Position numbers and translations under genes: made by a program | Part shown: in pieces, positions 10,235 to 20,109 of the stretch | How the letters are laid out: each line of letters starts with the position of its first letter | How positions within the stretch are numbered: the first letter of the stretch is position 1 | The notes under the pieces: generated by a model | Seen by the model: only the letters and a program-made list of their open reading frames with translations | The model's database searches: none | Told to the model about the DNA's origin: nothing | From: Vibrio cidicii | Lineage (GTDB): Bacteria > Pseudomonadota > Gammaproteobacteria > Enterobacterales > Vibrionaceae | Direction: 5' to 3' | Assembly (NCBI RefSeq): GCF_009763805.1 | Contig: NZ_CP046804.1 | Location: forward strand, 1,798,001-1,862,000 | DNA: 64,000 nucleotides

Positions 10235-11825
10235 ATGCCGATATCGCTCGGAAACGCTTTTATCAAGAATTTTCTTGGTAAGGCACCTGATTGGTATAAA
10301 CTTGCCATCATTTCTTTTCTAATCATTAACCCTATCGTTTTTTTCCTCGTCAATCCTTTCGTAGCGGGCTGGCTACTGGTGGTAGAGTTCATCTTTACGT
10401 TGGCGATGGCACTAAAATGTTACCCACTTCAACCCGGCGGTCTATTAGCGATTGAGGCAATTGCTATCGGGATGACCAGCCCAGAACAAGTCAAACATGA
10501 ACTGGTTGCGAATATCGAAGTGCTATTGCTTCTGGTATTCATGGTAGCTGGCATCTACTTCATGAAGCACCTGCTTCTGTTTATCTTCACCAAGATTTTG
10601 CTCGGTATCCGCTCTAAAGCGATGCTTTCTTTAGCGTTTCTGCTTTGCAGCCGCATTTCTTTCGGCATTTCTAGATGCCCTGACGGTGATCGCTGTCGTT
10701 ATCAGTGTTGCCGTCGGGTTCTACTCAATCTACCACAAAGTGGCCTCTGGCAGCGGGGTAAGTTCAGACCACGATCATACCCAAGATGATCACTTTACTG
10801 AGCTAACTCGAGATGACCTTGAGAATTACCGCGCATTCCTACGTTCACTATTGATGCACGCCGGTGTGGGTACGGCATTAGGTGGCGTAACCACCATGGT
10901 TGGCGAACCGCAAAACCTGATCATTGCCGATCAAGCGGGCTGGCTGTTCGGTGAATTTTTGATTCGTATGGCTCCGATCACACTGCCCGTTTTTATCTGC
11001 GGTTTACTTACCTGTGTTGCGGTCGAGAAGTTTAAAGTGTTCGGCTATGGCGCTGAGTTACCAGACAACGTTCGTCATATTCTGGTCGATTTCGACAATG
11101 AAGAACGCAAAAATCGCACCAATCAAGACGTCGCAAAGCTATGGATTCAGGGCATGATTGCCGTGTGGCTTATTGTTGGTCTCGCACTGCATTTGGCAGC
11201 GGTCGGTTTGATTGGTCTGTCGGTCATCATTCTCGCTACTGCGTTCACTGGTGTAATTGAAGAGCATTCTCTGGGTAAAGCGTTTGAAGAAGCGCTGCCA
11301 TTCACTGCACTACTCGCGGTGTTCTTCTCAATCGTCGCGGTGATCATCGACCAAGAACTGTTTAAACCCGTGATTGATGCGGTATTGGCTCTCGAAGACA
11401 AAGGAACGCAGCTTGCGATGTTCTATGTCGCTAACGGTCTGCTCTCTATGGTTTCAGACAACGTGTTTGTTGGCACTGTTTATATCAACGAAGTGAAAAC
11501 CGCCTTGCACGAAGGTTTGATTAACCGCGATCAGTTTGACTTGCTGGCGGTTGCTATCAACACGGGGACCAACTTACCTTCGGTGGCCACACCTAACGGT
11601 CAGGCGGCATTTCTGTTTTTATTGACTTCGGCCTTGGCGCCTTTGATCCGCCTCTCTTATGGACGTATGGTGCTGATGGCACTGCCATATACGGTCGTGC
11701 TCGCTTTGGTGGGCCTGTTTGGTATTGTGTTCTTACTTGAGCCGATGACAGCCTGGTTTTATGACGCGGGCTGGATTTCTCATCATGTTGGTAGTGCAGC
11801 TCAAGCAGTTTCTGCTGGTCACTAA
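10235..11825 (+). pseudogene. nhaB: Na+/H+ antiporter NhaB, interrupted by a one-base frameshift
   Basis: Inner-membrane antiporter that expels Na+ in exchange for protons, needed for sodium and pH homeostasis in marine bacteria. The first frame runs 10235-10789 and the second covers the rest to 11825. Joined with one base removed the protein is 529 residues, right for Vibrio NhaB, with about 12 membrane helices and the conserved [13 protein letters not shown] and [10 protein letters not shown] segments in the second part. The switch falls at 10636-10640, where GCG-TTT-C-TGC should read GCG-TTC-TGC (continuing [20 protein letters not shown]). The gene starts with ATG after AGAGAA. If the extra base is real the protein is cut to about 184 residues and inactive. 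The same lesion in eight other genes here suggests an artefact. Confidence 0.92.
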
Positions 11826-11858
11826 ATATTTCCGTTGATTAAGAAACTTATCCGAGAT

Positions 11859-11888
11859 AAAAAGCTCTGAGTATTCAGGGCTTTTTTA
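11859..11888 (+). terminator. Terminator after nhaB
   Basis: AAAAAGCTCTGA pairs imperfectly with TCAGGGCTTTTTT around a GTAT loop, and a T-rich tail follows, 35 bases after the nhaB stop. Confidence 0.8.
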
Positions 11889-11914
11889 TTTTCTTTACAA
11901 AAGGATTGCTTAAA

Positions 11915-12451
11915 GTGACTCTTTTTTCATCACTTAATCGGTTTTCTCGTAGTCGTGCCTCATGGCTACTTTTGTTGATTTTTGTTCTTTTCTTTGAAGG
12001 GGCTGCCCTCTTTTTCCAACATGTCATGCTACTTTCGCCCTGCGTGATGTGCATTTATGAGCGTGTGGCTATGTTTGGGATTGGTGGCGCGGCACTCGTA
12101 GGGCTGATAGCACCGAGCAACCCATTGATTCGTTGGCTTGGTTTTGCGGCTTGGGGAGCCAGTTCATACAAAGGCTTAACGCTGGCAATGCAACATGTGG
12201 ACTACCAGTTTAATCCATCTCCTTTTGCAACCTGCGATCTGTTTGTCACTTTCCCTAACTGGGCACCACTAAACCAGTGGGCGCCTTGGCTGTTTGAGGC
12301 CTATGGAGATTGCAGCAAAATCGTTTGGCAGTTTTTAACTTTGTCCATGCCGCAGTGGCTCGTGGTGATTTTTGCTGCCAACCTCTTGGTCCTCGCGTTT
12401 GTGGTGATTTCCCAGTTCTTCGCCATCAAGAAAAGAAATCCCATTCGCTAA
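11915..12451 (+). CDS. dsbB: Disulfide bond formation protein B
   Basis: Inner-membrane quinone reductase that re-oxidises periplasmic DsbA, passing electrons to ubiquinone or menaquinone. From the GTG at 11915 the protein is 178 residues. AAGGA at 11901-11905 lies 9 nt before that GTG, while it abuts the in-frame TTG at 11906, so the GTG is preferred. Four membrane helices are visible. The first periplasmic loop has the C-V-M-C pair (Cys43, Cys46). The second has the Cys pair in FATCDLF and GDCSKIVW, all four needed for electron relay. It follows nhaB, as in several Vibrio genomes, but has its own upstream terminator and downstream hairpin. Confidence 0.95.
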   Translation: MTLFSSLNRFSRSRASWLLLLIFVLFFEGAALFFQHVMLLSPCVMCIYERVAMFGIGGAALVGLIAPSNPLIRWLGFAAWGASSYKGLTLAMQHVDYQFNPSPFATCDLFVTFPNWAPLNQWAPWLFEAYGDCSKIVWQFLTLSMPQWLVVIFAANLLVLAFVVISQFFAIKKRNPIR

Positions 12452-12471
12452 CTGCTGGGCAAAGATGCAAC

Positions 12472-12498
12472 AAAGCCGGGTTGATTTCCCGGCTTTTT
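12472..12498 (+). terminator. Bidirectional terminator between dsbB and the YecA-like gene
   Basis: AAAGCCGGG pairs with CCCGGCTTT around TTGATTT, followed by TTTG. A-rich on one side and T-rich on the other, so it can end both convergent transcripts. Confidence 0.88.
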
Positions 12499-12523
12499 GC
12501 ATTCTCTGCGTTGTAGACCGATG

Positions 12524-13132
12524 TTACTGGCCGCAACACTGTTTGAATTTCTTACCGCTACCACAAGGGCATGTATCGTTGCGACCGATGCCTTTGTAAG
12601 GATTAAGACTTTGCGATTTATTGCCAACCATCAGTTCATCGGCGGCTTGTGCTACTTCGTTGAGCATCAGATCGAGCTGAGGCAGAAAATCGTCCAGCTG
12701 CGGTGGCATCTCGATTCCTGCCACCTTCATTTGCGCTTGAGTTTGTTCTTGGTCGATAGCCAGCATCAAGCATGTTAACCATGCGCTGAGCATACGCTGC
12801 GTACCGTCATTGATTTGCACCTCTTGCCACTGCTCTTCCACCATCGGCCACAGCGACATAAACCCTTCGGCAAAGTCCGCCAATGCCTGTTGATTTTGAT
12901 CGAGTAGCGTCTGCAGCGAGTACTCATTGCGCAGAATGCGATTATGTTGCTTGTGGATCTGCTCTGTCACCGCCTGACGAAGATCGACAGAGACTTCGCC
13001 CACCAAGCTGCTCAGCCATTGTTCTGGATCAGTCGGTTTGACGGTCAAATTGGCTGCAAAAACAGCCCCTTCAATAAACCAGGCTGATTCTGGGCATGTG
13101 GAAGTCGTGAGATCGATAAGTTGGTATTGCAT
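12524..13132 (-). CDS. UPF0149/YecA family protein with C-terminal SEC-C metal-binding motif
   Basis: Cytoplasmic protein of 202 residues. The N-terminal and middle parts look like the helical UPF0149 (YgfB/YecA) fold. The last 17 residues ([16 protein letters not shown]) are a SEC-C zinc motif with C-x-C-x8-CC spacing, the type also found at the C-terminus of SecA. In Escherichia coli YecA this motif binds metal, and the protein has been linked to ribosomes and SecA-like contacts. Its role here is not known. It is convergent with dsbB and divergent from dusC, and appears to be a single-gene unit. Start ATG at 13132. Confidence 0.85.
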   Translation of the reverse strand: MQYQLIDLTTSTCPESAWFIEGAVFAANLTVKPTDPEQWLSSLVGEVSVDLRQAVTEQIHKQHNRILRNEYSLQTLLDQNQQALADFAEGFMSLWPMVEEQWQEVQINDGTQRMLSAWLTCLMLAIDQEQTQAQMKVAGIEMPPQLDDFLPQLDLMLNEVAQAADELMVGNKSQSLNPYKGIGRNDTCPCGSGKKFKQCCGQ

Positions 13133-13302
13133 TGTCGTTAACTTTTTTCGGTAATTTTTTCAGTAAATAGCGGCGATTATATACCTAAGCTTAGCCACGT
13201 GGTGGATAAATTCGTTGTGGCTTTTGGAAGCCCTCTTATCGTGACAAGCGAGTCGCTTATCGCTACAATCGCGCCTCGTTTTGACAGAGGCAAAAATTAG
13301 CG

Positions 13303-14268
13303 ATGCGTGTAATATTGGGACCGATGGAAGGGGTATTGGATCATCTGATGCGTGAGATGCTCACAGAGATCAATGATTACGATTTCTGCGTGACCGAATT
13401 TGTTCGCGTGGTCAGCCAGCCACTTCCCGATCATGTCTTCTATCGCTTGTGCCCGGAACTGCTGCAAGGCTCAAAGACACGTGCTGGTGTGCCAATCAAA
13501 TTACAACTTCTTGGTCAAGATCCACATTGGATGGCAGAAAACGCGGTACGAGCAGCCGAACTTGGTGCTTATGGCATCGATCTAAATTTTGGTTGTCCTG
13601 CAAAAATGGTTAACCAAAGTAAAGGCGGCGCGGCGCTGTTGCAGCATCCGGAGCTTATCTATCAAGTGGTCAAAGCATGTCGAGAAGCTGTTCCAGCGCA
13701 TATTCCTGTTTCTGCCAAAATCCGTCTAGGTTGGGAAAATCCAGAAGATTGCTTTGAGATCGTCGATGCAGTCGAGCAAGGCAAAGCGGATGAACTGACC
13801 GTGCACGCCCGAACCAAAACGGGCGGCTATAAAGCCAGTGAAATCAAGTGGCACTATATCGACCAGATCCGCCAGCGTTGCAACATTCCTCTGATCGCCA
13901 ATGGCGAAATCTGGAATTATGCCGATGGACAAGCTTGTATAGCAACAACGGGGGTCGACTCTTTGATGGTTTGTCGCGGCGCGCTAAATGTGCCCAACTT
14001 AGGCAATGTGGTGAAACATGATCACAAGGCGATGCCATGGGAGCAAGTGGTGGATTTGTTGCTGCAATACAGTGAGTACGAGGTACGCGGCGATAAAAGT
14101 AAGTATTACCCGAATCGCATTAAACAGTGGTTTGCTTACTTACGCCAAGCTTACCCTCAAGCCGCCCCTCTCTTTAGTGACATTCGTACTCTGACCCAAG
14201 TTGAGCCGATTGTGACTCATCTGCAGCATTATCGCGCGCAGCTCCACGCAGAAAGCATTCCTGCATAA
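13303..14268 (+). CDS. dusC: tRNA-dihydrouridine(16) synthase DusC
   Basis: Flavin enzyme that reduces uridine 16 in the D-loop of tRNA to dihydrouridine using NADPH. It has 321 residues, the length expected for the DusC branch. Visible are the N-terminal GPMEGVLDHLMRE barrel strand that contacts FMN, the active-site segment NFGCPAK with the catalytic cysteine near residue 98, the KGGAALL phosphate-contact loop, the VHARTKTGGY segment and the IANGEIWN strand. The GPMEGV start (rather than APMAGV) and the C-terminal WFAYLRQAYPQA region favour DusC over DusA or DusB. The ATG follows an AAAAATTAGCG stretch with no strong ribosome site. Confidence 0.9.
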   Translation: MRVILGPMEGVLDHLMREMLTEINDYDFCVTEFVRVVSQPLPDHVFYRLCPELLQGSKTRAGVPIKLQLLGQDPHWMAENAVRAAELGAYGIDLNFGCPAKMVNQSKGGAALLQHPELIYQVVKACREAVPAHIPVSAKIRLGWENPEDCFEIVDAVEQGKADELTVHARTKTGGYKASEIKWHYIDQIRQRCNIPLIANGEIWNYADGQACIATTGVDSLMVCRGALNVPNLGNVVKHDHKAMPWEQVVDLLLQYSEYEVRGDKSKYYPNRIKQWFAYLRQAYPQAAPLFSDIRTLTQVEPIVTHLQHYRAQLHAESIPA

Positions 14269-14310
14269 AATGAAAACGTATCGACCGCTGGTACTCAGCG
14301 GCCGATAGCC

Positions 14311-16156
14311 TCACTTCGCATCCACCATCCATACAGAAATGGACTCTGGCGCAATCTCCATGCACATCTCTTCACTAATGGCTAAAGGTGCGCGTTGCTC
14401 CATCATCGGCGTCAATTGACCTGCTGATATTCCCGTTTGCCAAAATGGTAATGAGATCGGCTGTGTGTGATTGGCTAAATTGACAACCACCAGCGCGCAT
14501 TCTTCTCCCAGTTGGCGAGTAAAGGCAAAGTGGTCCTTCTCTATCGCCAGAAACAGTATTGCGCCTTGCTGTAAACAAGGATGGGTTGTTCTTAATTGGA
14601 TCAAGCGTTGCACATAACCAAACCAAGGGGACGTGTCAACCTGTTCCCAAGGAAAGCAGCGTCGATTATCGGGATCTTGTCCGCCTGCTAAGCCCACTTC
14701 TGTCCCATAGTAAAGACACGGCGTGCCAACATACGTAAACAACAGCCCGAGTGCGATTTCCATGTAACCTTGGTGCTGATTGAGCAAAGTAATAAAACGT
14801 GCGGTATCATGGCTATCGAGTTGATTGAGCTGGCTTAATTGGTTGAGCCAAGGAACTTTCGCACGCGCTTCGTTGAGCCATTCGACAAACTCACAGCCAT
14901 CAATGGTAATCGGATCGTAAGCAATATCTTGTTGTGCCAGTAGAGCTCGAAACTGGGTGGGCAAAGCCGTAGTAGTTCATTGAGCCATCTTCTTGTTCTC
15001 CTTGCAGCCACTTGGTGGCCTCGAAAAAATGTTCTCCGAGCACGTACGCCTGTGGGTTTTCCGCTTTGGTCGCCTGACGAAACGCCTGCACGTAATGGGC
15101 ATTGTTGTAAGCCCCTTCCCCTTCACCGAGCATATGGATCACATCAAACCGCCAGCCATCAATTTGATAAGGCGCTTTGAGCCAATGGCGTATCACCGCA
15201 TCTTCACCTTGGTAGATGTAATCTCTTACCGCTTGATGGGCGAAATTGAGTACAGGCAAGTTCTCAATCCCTTTCCAACCGATGTAATTCTTCGTATCCC
15301 CATCAAAGAAATAGTAGTCACGGTAAGGCGAATCACTGTGATGGTAGGCTCCATTGTCTCCTTTCCCGCCGCGATCGAGCCAAGGATGTTCGCAAGAGGT
15401 GTGGTTAAACACCGCATCGAGTATCACTTTCATGTCGCGCTGGTGTAATGCTTGCGTGAGCTCGGCAAACTCCTGATTAGTGCCAAGATGCGGATCGACC
15501 GTCAGATAATCGGTCGTATCGTACTTATGATTACTCGGTGCGGTAAAAATAGGGTTGAGATAGAGCGCGCTCACGCCCAAGGTTTGTAGATAATCCAGCT
15601 TGCTTGCAATACCAGCCAGATCGCCACCATAAAACTCACAGCCACCGTAGCCAGATCCCGTATCAACCGCCTCTCCCCAAGCTTTAGCCACCACCGGGCG
15701 CGTACCATTTTTTACTGTGTACTCACCATCTTTCACGCTGATATCAGGATTGCCGTTGCAAAAGCGATCTGGGAAGATTTGGTAGAAAACCTGCTCTTTC
15801 ACCCACGCTGGCGGCTGATGCTTAGCATTGTATTTAAAATGATACTCGCTGCCCGGCATGCGCTTTTGTACTCCGCGAGCATCTAGCCAATACTGCCCAT
15901 CTTCCGTCAGTACTTTGAAGACATATTGAGTGACATCGCGGTCACTGTTGAGCGCGAAACTTGCTCGCCATTGCTTTAACGCTCCGACAGATTCAATCGG
16001 TTGCATCTCGACTAAGTACTCTTCATTATCGGGTTCATGTCTGAGATAGACCTTTTCAATGCCTTGCGATTGAGTGCGAAGTGTCACCTGCGCTAAGCCT
16101 TGGCTTAAGCAAAATCCATCTTGAGTCTGCGAGTGAAAAAGAAAGGGATGCGTCAT
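14311..16156 (-). pseudogene. malZ: Maltodextrin glucosidase MalZ, interrupted by a one-base frameshift
   Basis: GH13-family enzyme that removes glucose from the reducing end of maltodextrins in the cytoplasm. Two overlapping frames encode it: 16156 down to about 14953 gives the N-terminal immunoglobulin-like domain and most of the barrel, and the rest of the barrel and C-terminal domain continue to 14311. Joined with one base removed it is 614 residues. The first part holds the catalytic nucleophile (DGWRFDVIHM) and acid/base (VLGEHFFEA), and the second holds the transition-state aspartate (QLDSHDTARF), so neither half could work alone. The switch falls at GAAAC 14949-14953: one base fewer gives NYYGFAHPVRALLAQQD. 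It is convergent with dusC; no maltose regulon genes are adjacent. Confidence 0.9.
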
Positions 16157-16309
16157 TTGAGGTACTCTGGTTGTTGCTTTGCTTTATTGTAGAAGCACAA
16201 ACAACCGAGAAACTCCCCCCTTAAAAAATAAATAATCCTTTATTTTTCAAGGGGAGATCACACTTGGTAGGCGTATTGCTAGGGGCGTAGAGATGTAACG
16301 TGGCTATTG

Positions 16310-17104
16310 TTAGTTGAGCAGCAAGCTGTCGTCCGCTAGCTCTTCGCCACGCACTTTCGAGAACATTTCGAGCAGATGAGTCACCGTCATTCCTGCCCGC
16401 TGCTCTCCGGCGACATCCAAAACAATTTCGCCTTGGTGCAGCATCACGGTGCGATCGCCACACGCCAGCGCATCTTTCATTGAGTGAGTCACCATCATCA
16501 CCGTCAGGTTAAACTCTTTGACGATGCGTTTGGTCAGATCGATGATAAACGCCGCCATGCGAGGATCTAAGGCTGCAGTATGTTCATCCAGCAAGAGCAG
16601 CTTACTGTCAGACAAAGTTGCCATCACCAAACTCACGGCTTGGCGCTGCCCGCCTGATAGCAGGCCAATACTGTCGCCCAGCCTATCCTCTAAACCTAAA
16701 CCCAGAATACTGATGCGCTCTTGAAAGAGCTTTCTGCGCCGGGAAGAGAGCGCTAAGTTCCAACCACGAGATTTCCCGCGCATGTAAGCCAAAGCCATGT
16801 TCTCTTCGATGGTCAGCGCGCCGCAAGTCCCCGCTAATGGGTCCTGAAATACACGTGCGCAAAGCTTAGCCCGCTGGTCAACGGTTTGATGAGTCACGTC
16901 GGTGTCATCAATCAATACTTTGCCACCGACCATCGGTGTTTCACCTGTTACTGCGCCCAAAAGTGTTGATTTACCTGCACCATTTGAGCCAATAACCGTG
17001 AGAAACTGGTGCTCTGGCACTTCTAAACAGACACCACGCAAAGCGCGATTTTCAAGAATAGTGCCGCGATTAAACGTCACCTGAATATCTTCAAGCCTAA
17101 TCAT
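16310..17104 (-). CDS. ABC transporter ATP-binding protein
   Basis: Cytoplasmic ATPase of a three-gene importer with the permease and binding protein encoded just upstream. It has 264 residues with Walker A GSNGAGKST near residues 39-47, a Q-loop in ARVFQDPLAG, the signature LLSGGQRQAVS, Walker B KLLLLDEHTAALD and the switch histidine in MVTHSM. The stop of the permease overlaps its ATG by four bases (ATGA), so the two are translationally coupled. It belongs to the group that pairs with ABC_sub_bind (PF04392) proteins. Substrate is not clear from sequence; relatives have been annotated as amino acid, including tryptophan, importers. Confidence 0.88.
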   Translation of the reverse strand: MIRLEDIQVTFNRGTILENRALRGVCLEVPEHQFLTVIGSNGAGKSTLLGAVTGETPMVGGKVLIDDTDVTHQTVDQRAKLCARVFQDPLAGTCGALTIEENMALAYMRGKSRGWNLALSSRRRKLFQERISILGLGLEDRLGDSIGLLSGGQRQAVSLVMATLSDSKLLLLDEHTAALDPRMAAFIIDLTKRIVKEFNLTVMMVTHSMKDALACGDRTVMLHQGEIVLDVAGEQRAGMTVTHLLEMFSKVRGEELADDSLLLN

Positions 17105-18036
17105 GCCGTACCTCCTGATCGACTTTTTCCACCCGCCGCTTTGGCAGGGCTAACGGACTTTTTTATACTGAGGTTTCCTTTCAGTTTCGGCGCGATCAAG
17201 GCAATCGCAACGAGAATGGCGGTCACTAAGTTGAGATCCGATGCTTGTAAGCCAAACATGCCCGAGCTCAAGGCAAACGCAACGGCTAAACGATAAAGAA
17301 CCGAGCCAACAATTACCGCAACGACGGCGACCCAAATTTTACGGCCCGAGATCAGCGTTTGACCTAAAATGACCGCAGCCAGACCAACCACTATGGTGCC
17401 AACCCCAGAGGTAACATCGGCAAAACTATTGGTTTGCGCAAACAATGCCCCCGCAAAGCCGACAAAACCGTTCGAGAGTGCAAGACCAAAATAGGTGTAA
17501 AAAGAAGTACTTCCACCCTGTGCGCGCACCATTCGAGCGTTAACCCCCGTGGCGCGTAAACCCAGGCCAAAATCGCTGCTCAGCAGACGAACCACTAACC
17601 AAGCTGAGATTAACACCAAGATGCCAACCACCAATGGTCGAACTAGCATAGGATCGCCCAAAGACTCAAACGGCGTAAGAATGGTTTCTTCCCCAAGTAA
17701 AGCCATATTGGGCCGACCCATAATACGAATATTGATAGAAAACGCGGCAATCATGGTGAGAATGGATGCTAAAAGGTGCAATATTCCGCAGCGCACCGCT
17801 AAAAATGCCGTTACCCAGCCGGTCATTGCGCCAGCAAGAATCGCCATTCCAGTGGCAAGCCAAGGGTTAACGCCCGCCACGATTGCCGTTGCAGCAACCG
17901 CCGCGCCCATCGGAAAACTACCGTCGACACTGAGATCAGGAAAATCCAACACCCGAAAGGTGAGAAAAACGCCCAATGCGACCAAACCGTACAACAGGCC
18001 AAGCTCTAAAGCTCCGAAAAATGCAAAAGCAGACAT
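17101..18036 (-). CDS. ABC transporter permease
   Basis: Inner-membrane channel subunit of the importer, 311 residues, with eight to nine hydrophobic helices and the small-residue loops typical of the branched-chain amino acid/ribose permease superfamily (BPD_transp_2). The ATG at 18036 is preferred over the GTG two codons earlier because AAAGGAG would overlap the latter and lies 6 nt before the former. The C-terminus is a short basic Ser/Lys/Gly-rich tail. Its stop overlaps the ATPase start. It lies 59 bases downstream of the binding protein, so the three genes form one leftward operon. Confidence 0.87.
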   Translation of the reverse strand: MSAFAFFGALELGLLYGLVALGVFLTFRVLDFPDLSVDGSFPMGAAVAATAIVAGVNPWLATGMAILAGAMTGWVTAFLAVRCGILHLLASILTMIAAFSINIRIMGRPNMALLGEETILTPFESLGDPMLVRPLVVGILVLISAWLVVRLLSSDFGLGLRATGVNARMVRAQGGSTSFYTYFGLALSNGFVGFAGALFAQTNSFADVTSGVGTIVVGLAAVILGQTLISGRKIWVAVVAVIVGSVLYRLAVAFALSSGMFGLQASDLNLVTAILVAIALIAPKLKGNLSIKKSVSPAKAAGGKSRSGGTA

Positions 18037-18095
18037 AGTCACTCCTTTATTCTGCTCAAGAATGTGGCCAGCTTCCCGCTGGCCGATGAGGAGAG

Positions 18096-19062
18096 TTACT
18101 GAACGTCTGTCGCACGCTCAAGTACAGAAGCAGGAATCGTCACACCGAGCTTGGTAGCAACCCGCTGGTTCACCACTAAATCAGAACCTGTGGCGACTTT
18201 TACATCCAACTTGCCCGGTTCTTGGCCATCTAAAATGGCCGCGACGTACTCTGCCGTTTGTACACCGACTTGATAGTAATCAAAACCTAAGCTCGCAATC
18301 GCCCCTTTTTCAACATAAGAGGTCGCCCCTCCAAACACCGGGGTTTTCGCTTGGTTTGCAGCACCAATCATCCCTTCGATCGCACTGGCAACGGTGTTGT
18401 CCGTCGGTGCATACAGCACGTCGGACTTAGCCGCAATCGCTTGAGTCGCTGACTGCACATCAGCACTTTTCAGCGCAGTGGCTTCCACCACCTGTAAACC
18501 CTTCTCTGCTGCACTCTTTTTCAGCAGCTCGACTAACGTCACCGCGTTGGCTTCGCCTGGGTTATACACCACACCAATCGACTTGGCATTCGGTAGAATT
18601 TCTTTGATAAGGTCAACATGCTGAGAAACAGGCGAAAGGTCAGACAGCCCCGTCACATTCTTGCCCGGCTGCTGCATAGTTTTCACCAGCTTCGCCCCAA
18701 CAGGATCAGTTACCGCGGTAAACACCACCGGAATAGAAACGAGTCGCCGAAACCAAAGCCTGCGCAGTTGGCGTAGCAATGCCCACTAATACATCTGGAT
18801 TTTCTCCGACAAACTGACGGGCAATTTGCACCGCAATCGCTGGGTTGCCTTGCGCTGTTTTGTAATCAAATTCGAGATTTTCCCCTTCAACATAGCCTTT
18901 GGCTTTCAGGCCATCGAGCAATCCTTGACGCGTTGCATCTAAGGCGGGATGTTCAACGATTTGCGATACCGCAACTTTAGCAGTTTTCGCTAATACCGAT
19001 TGAGATGAGAGTAATGCAGCACTGGCAAGAACGGCCGTCGCGATCAGTTTTCCTGCTTTCAT
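18096..19062 (-). pseudogene. ABC transporter substrate-binding protein, interrupted by a one-base frameshift
   Basis: Periplasmic binding protein of the ABC_sub_bind type (PF04392) feeding the permease and ATPase downstream. A clear signal peptide is present (MKAGKLIATAVLASA...SVLA, cleavage about residue 25). The first frame covers 19062 to about 18740 and the second about 18736 to 18096. Joined with one base removed it is 321 residues, a normal length. The switch is at GAAAC 18736-18740: one base fewer gives ATRSIPVVFTAVTDPVGAKL. The gene order, binding protein-permease-ATPase, is intact. Ligand unknown. If the extra base is real, the mature protein would be cut to about 90 residues and the importer would be dead. 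Confidence 0.87.
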
Positions 19063-19263
19063 CTTGACTCCTTGATTTCAGCATAATTTAGATGGGTGAT
19101 GTTGTGTGTTTGTTTATTGTGTTCGATCTTTATTGTGTGCACTTTTCGTGCATCTGAATGACATTATTACCAGTAACTTAGCGTGATGGAAAGCGGGATT
19201 TAACAGAAAACAAACAAAAGGAGAGATAAGACAAAGTGTCTAGCGGAAAATAACGCAAAACAA

Positions 19264-19284
19264 AAGGCAGCACGAAGGCTGCCC
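19264..19284 (-). terminator. Terminator after yfbV
   Basis: On the minus strand GGCAGC pairs with GCTGCC around CTTCGT and is followed by TTTTG, about 35 bases after the yfbV stop. Confidence 0.75.
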
Positions 19285-19316
19285 GGAAGAACTCACTTAA
19301 GCACGCAGAAATTGCG

Positions 19317-19769
19317 CTAAAACCAACGTTCTAACGCATTTTTGTCCAGTTGGCGAAAAGCACGATTGAGGATCTGTGCTAACTCTTTGTAGCGCGGACG
19401 GGATTTGAGTGGCTCCAAAGCAAACCCTGTTTCTACAATCTTCTGATGCAACTCACGATACCAACTTGCCAGCGCAGGCGGCAATTGCGTGTTAGAGCGA
19501 TTACCAAGCCACCACATTCCTTGCAACGGCATACTGAGAGCAAACAGTGCCACCACAATGGCTTGAGGAAGAGCTTGGTAATTATCGAAAGCCATTTGGG
19601 TAAGCAGACTAATAGCTGCAATCGCAGGCATCACTTTCACGCCGAAGCGCGTCGCCTTAATGATTCTCTGGTCAGGAAATATGGCGTTCAACTCTTTGCG
19701 CATCGGCCAGATATCCATGTACTTTTGCCCATCTCGTAGGCTGTGGGCTAATCCGACTTTATTGCTCAT
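19317..19769 (-). CDS. yfbV: UPF0208 inner-membrane protein YfbV
   Basis: Small inner-membrane protein of the UPF0208/YfbV family, 150 residues from the ATG at 19769, which has GAGGGG 6 nt upstream (a frame extending four codons further has no better site). Two adjacent hydrophobic helices lie near residues 40-95, and both ends are predicted cytoplasmic. The N-terminus has the family segment [11 protein letters not shown] and the C-terminus has ALERWF. It sits divergent from ackA, the same neighbourhood as in Escherichia coli, where YfbV has been reported to help insulate the Ter macrodomain. The molecular role here is inferred only from the family. Confidence 0.9.
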   Translation of the reverse strand: MSNKVGLAHSLRDGQKYMDIWPMRKELNAIFPDQRIIKATRFGVKVMPAIAAISLLTQMAFDNYQALPQAIVVALFALSMPLQGMWWLGNRSNTQLPPALASWYRELHQKIVETGFALEPLKSRPRYKELAQILNRAFRQLDKNALERWF

Positions 19770-20109
19770 AACGCCCCTCACTAAAATTTAGTTGAAGATT
19801 TAAACTGAAAACGCAAAAAATTGATGAAAGTTAATATCCTTTCAAATTTTTTTTGTTATCATTGCCTATTATCGTTATCCTTTGACGATCCTCAATGTCA
19901 TTGTTGCTGTATTTTACAATTTAAGCAACTCTGAGGACCTATCTGCAAAGGATGGCAAAGGTGGTGATTGGGATCGCCACCTTTCTTTATTACGGAAAGC
20001 GAAAGTTTTTTGACCAAGATTAGTACGCAGCTGTAACGGCATCGTCTATTCTTGTGAATGATTTTTCATCCTTACTGATCTTTATCAGACGAATAACAGG
20101 TAGTCACAA
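19770..20109. other. yfbV-ackA intergenic region
   Basis: The 340 bases hold the promoters of yfbV and ackA. The yfbV side has a run of Ts at about 19846-19854. The only structured element I see is the hairpin annotated at 19957-19984. No open frame with a ribosome site was found. The ackA ATG is preceded by AACAGG (20095-20100). Confidence 0.5.
19957..19984 (+). promoter_or_regulatory. Hairpin in the ackA leader, possible attenuator or small-RNA end
   Basis: AAAGGTGGTGAT pairs with ATCGCCACCTTT (one G-T wobble) around a TGGG loop, followed by CTTTATT. The stem is 12 bp, terminator-like but with an interrupted T tail. It lies about 125 bases before ackA, so it could be an attenuator in the ackA leader or the end of a short upstream transcript. 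Confidence 0.45.

Noticed and set aside
10636..10640. Programmed ribosomal frameshifting in nhaB or the other eight genes
   Set aside because: Nine unrelated gene families would all need it, none is known to use it, and no slippery heptamer plus structure is seen.
11906..11908. TTG at 11906 as dsbB start
   Set aside because: The ribosome site abuts this codon; the GTG at 11915 has the proper spacing.
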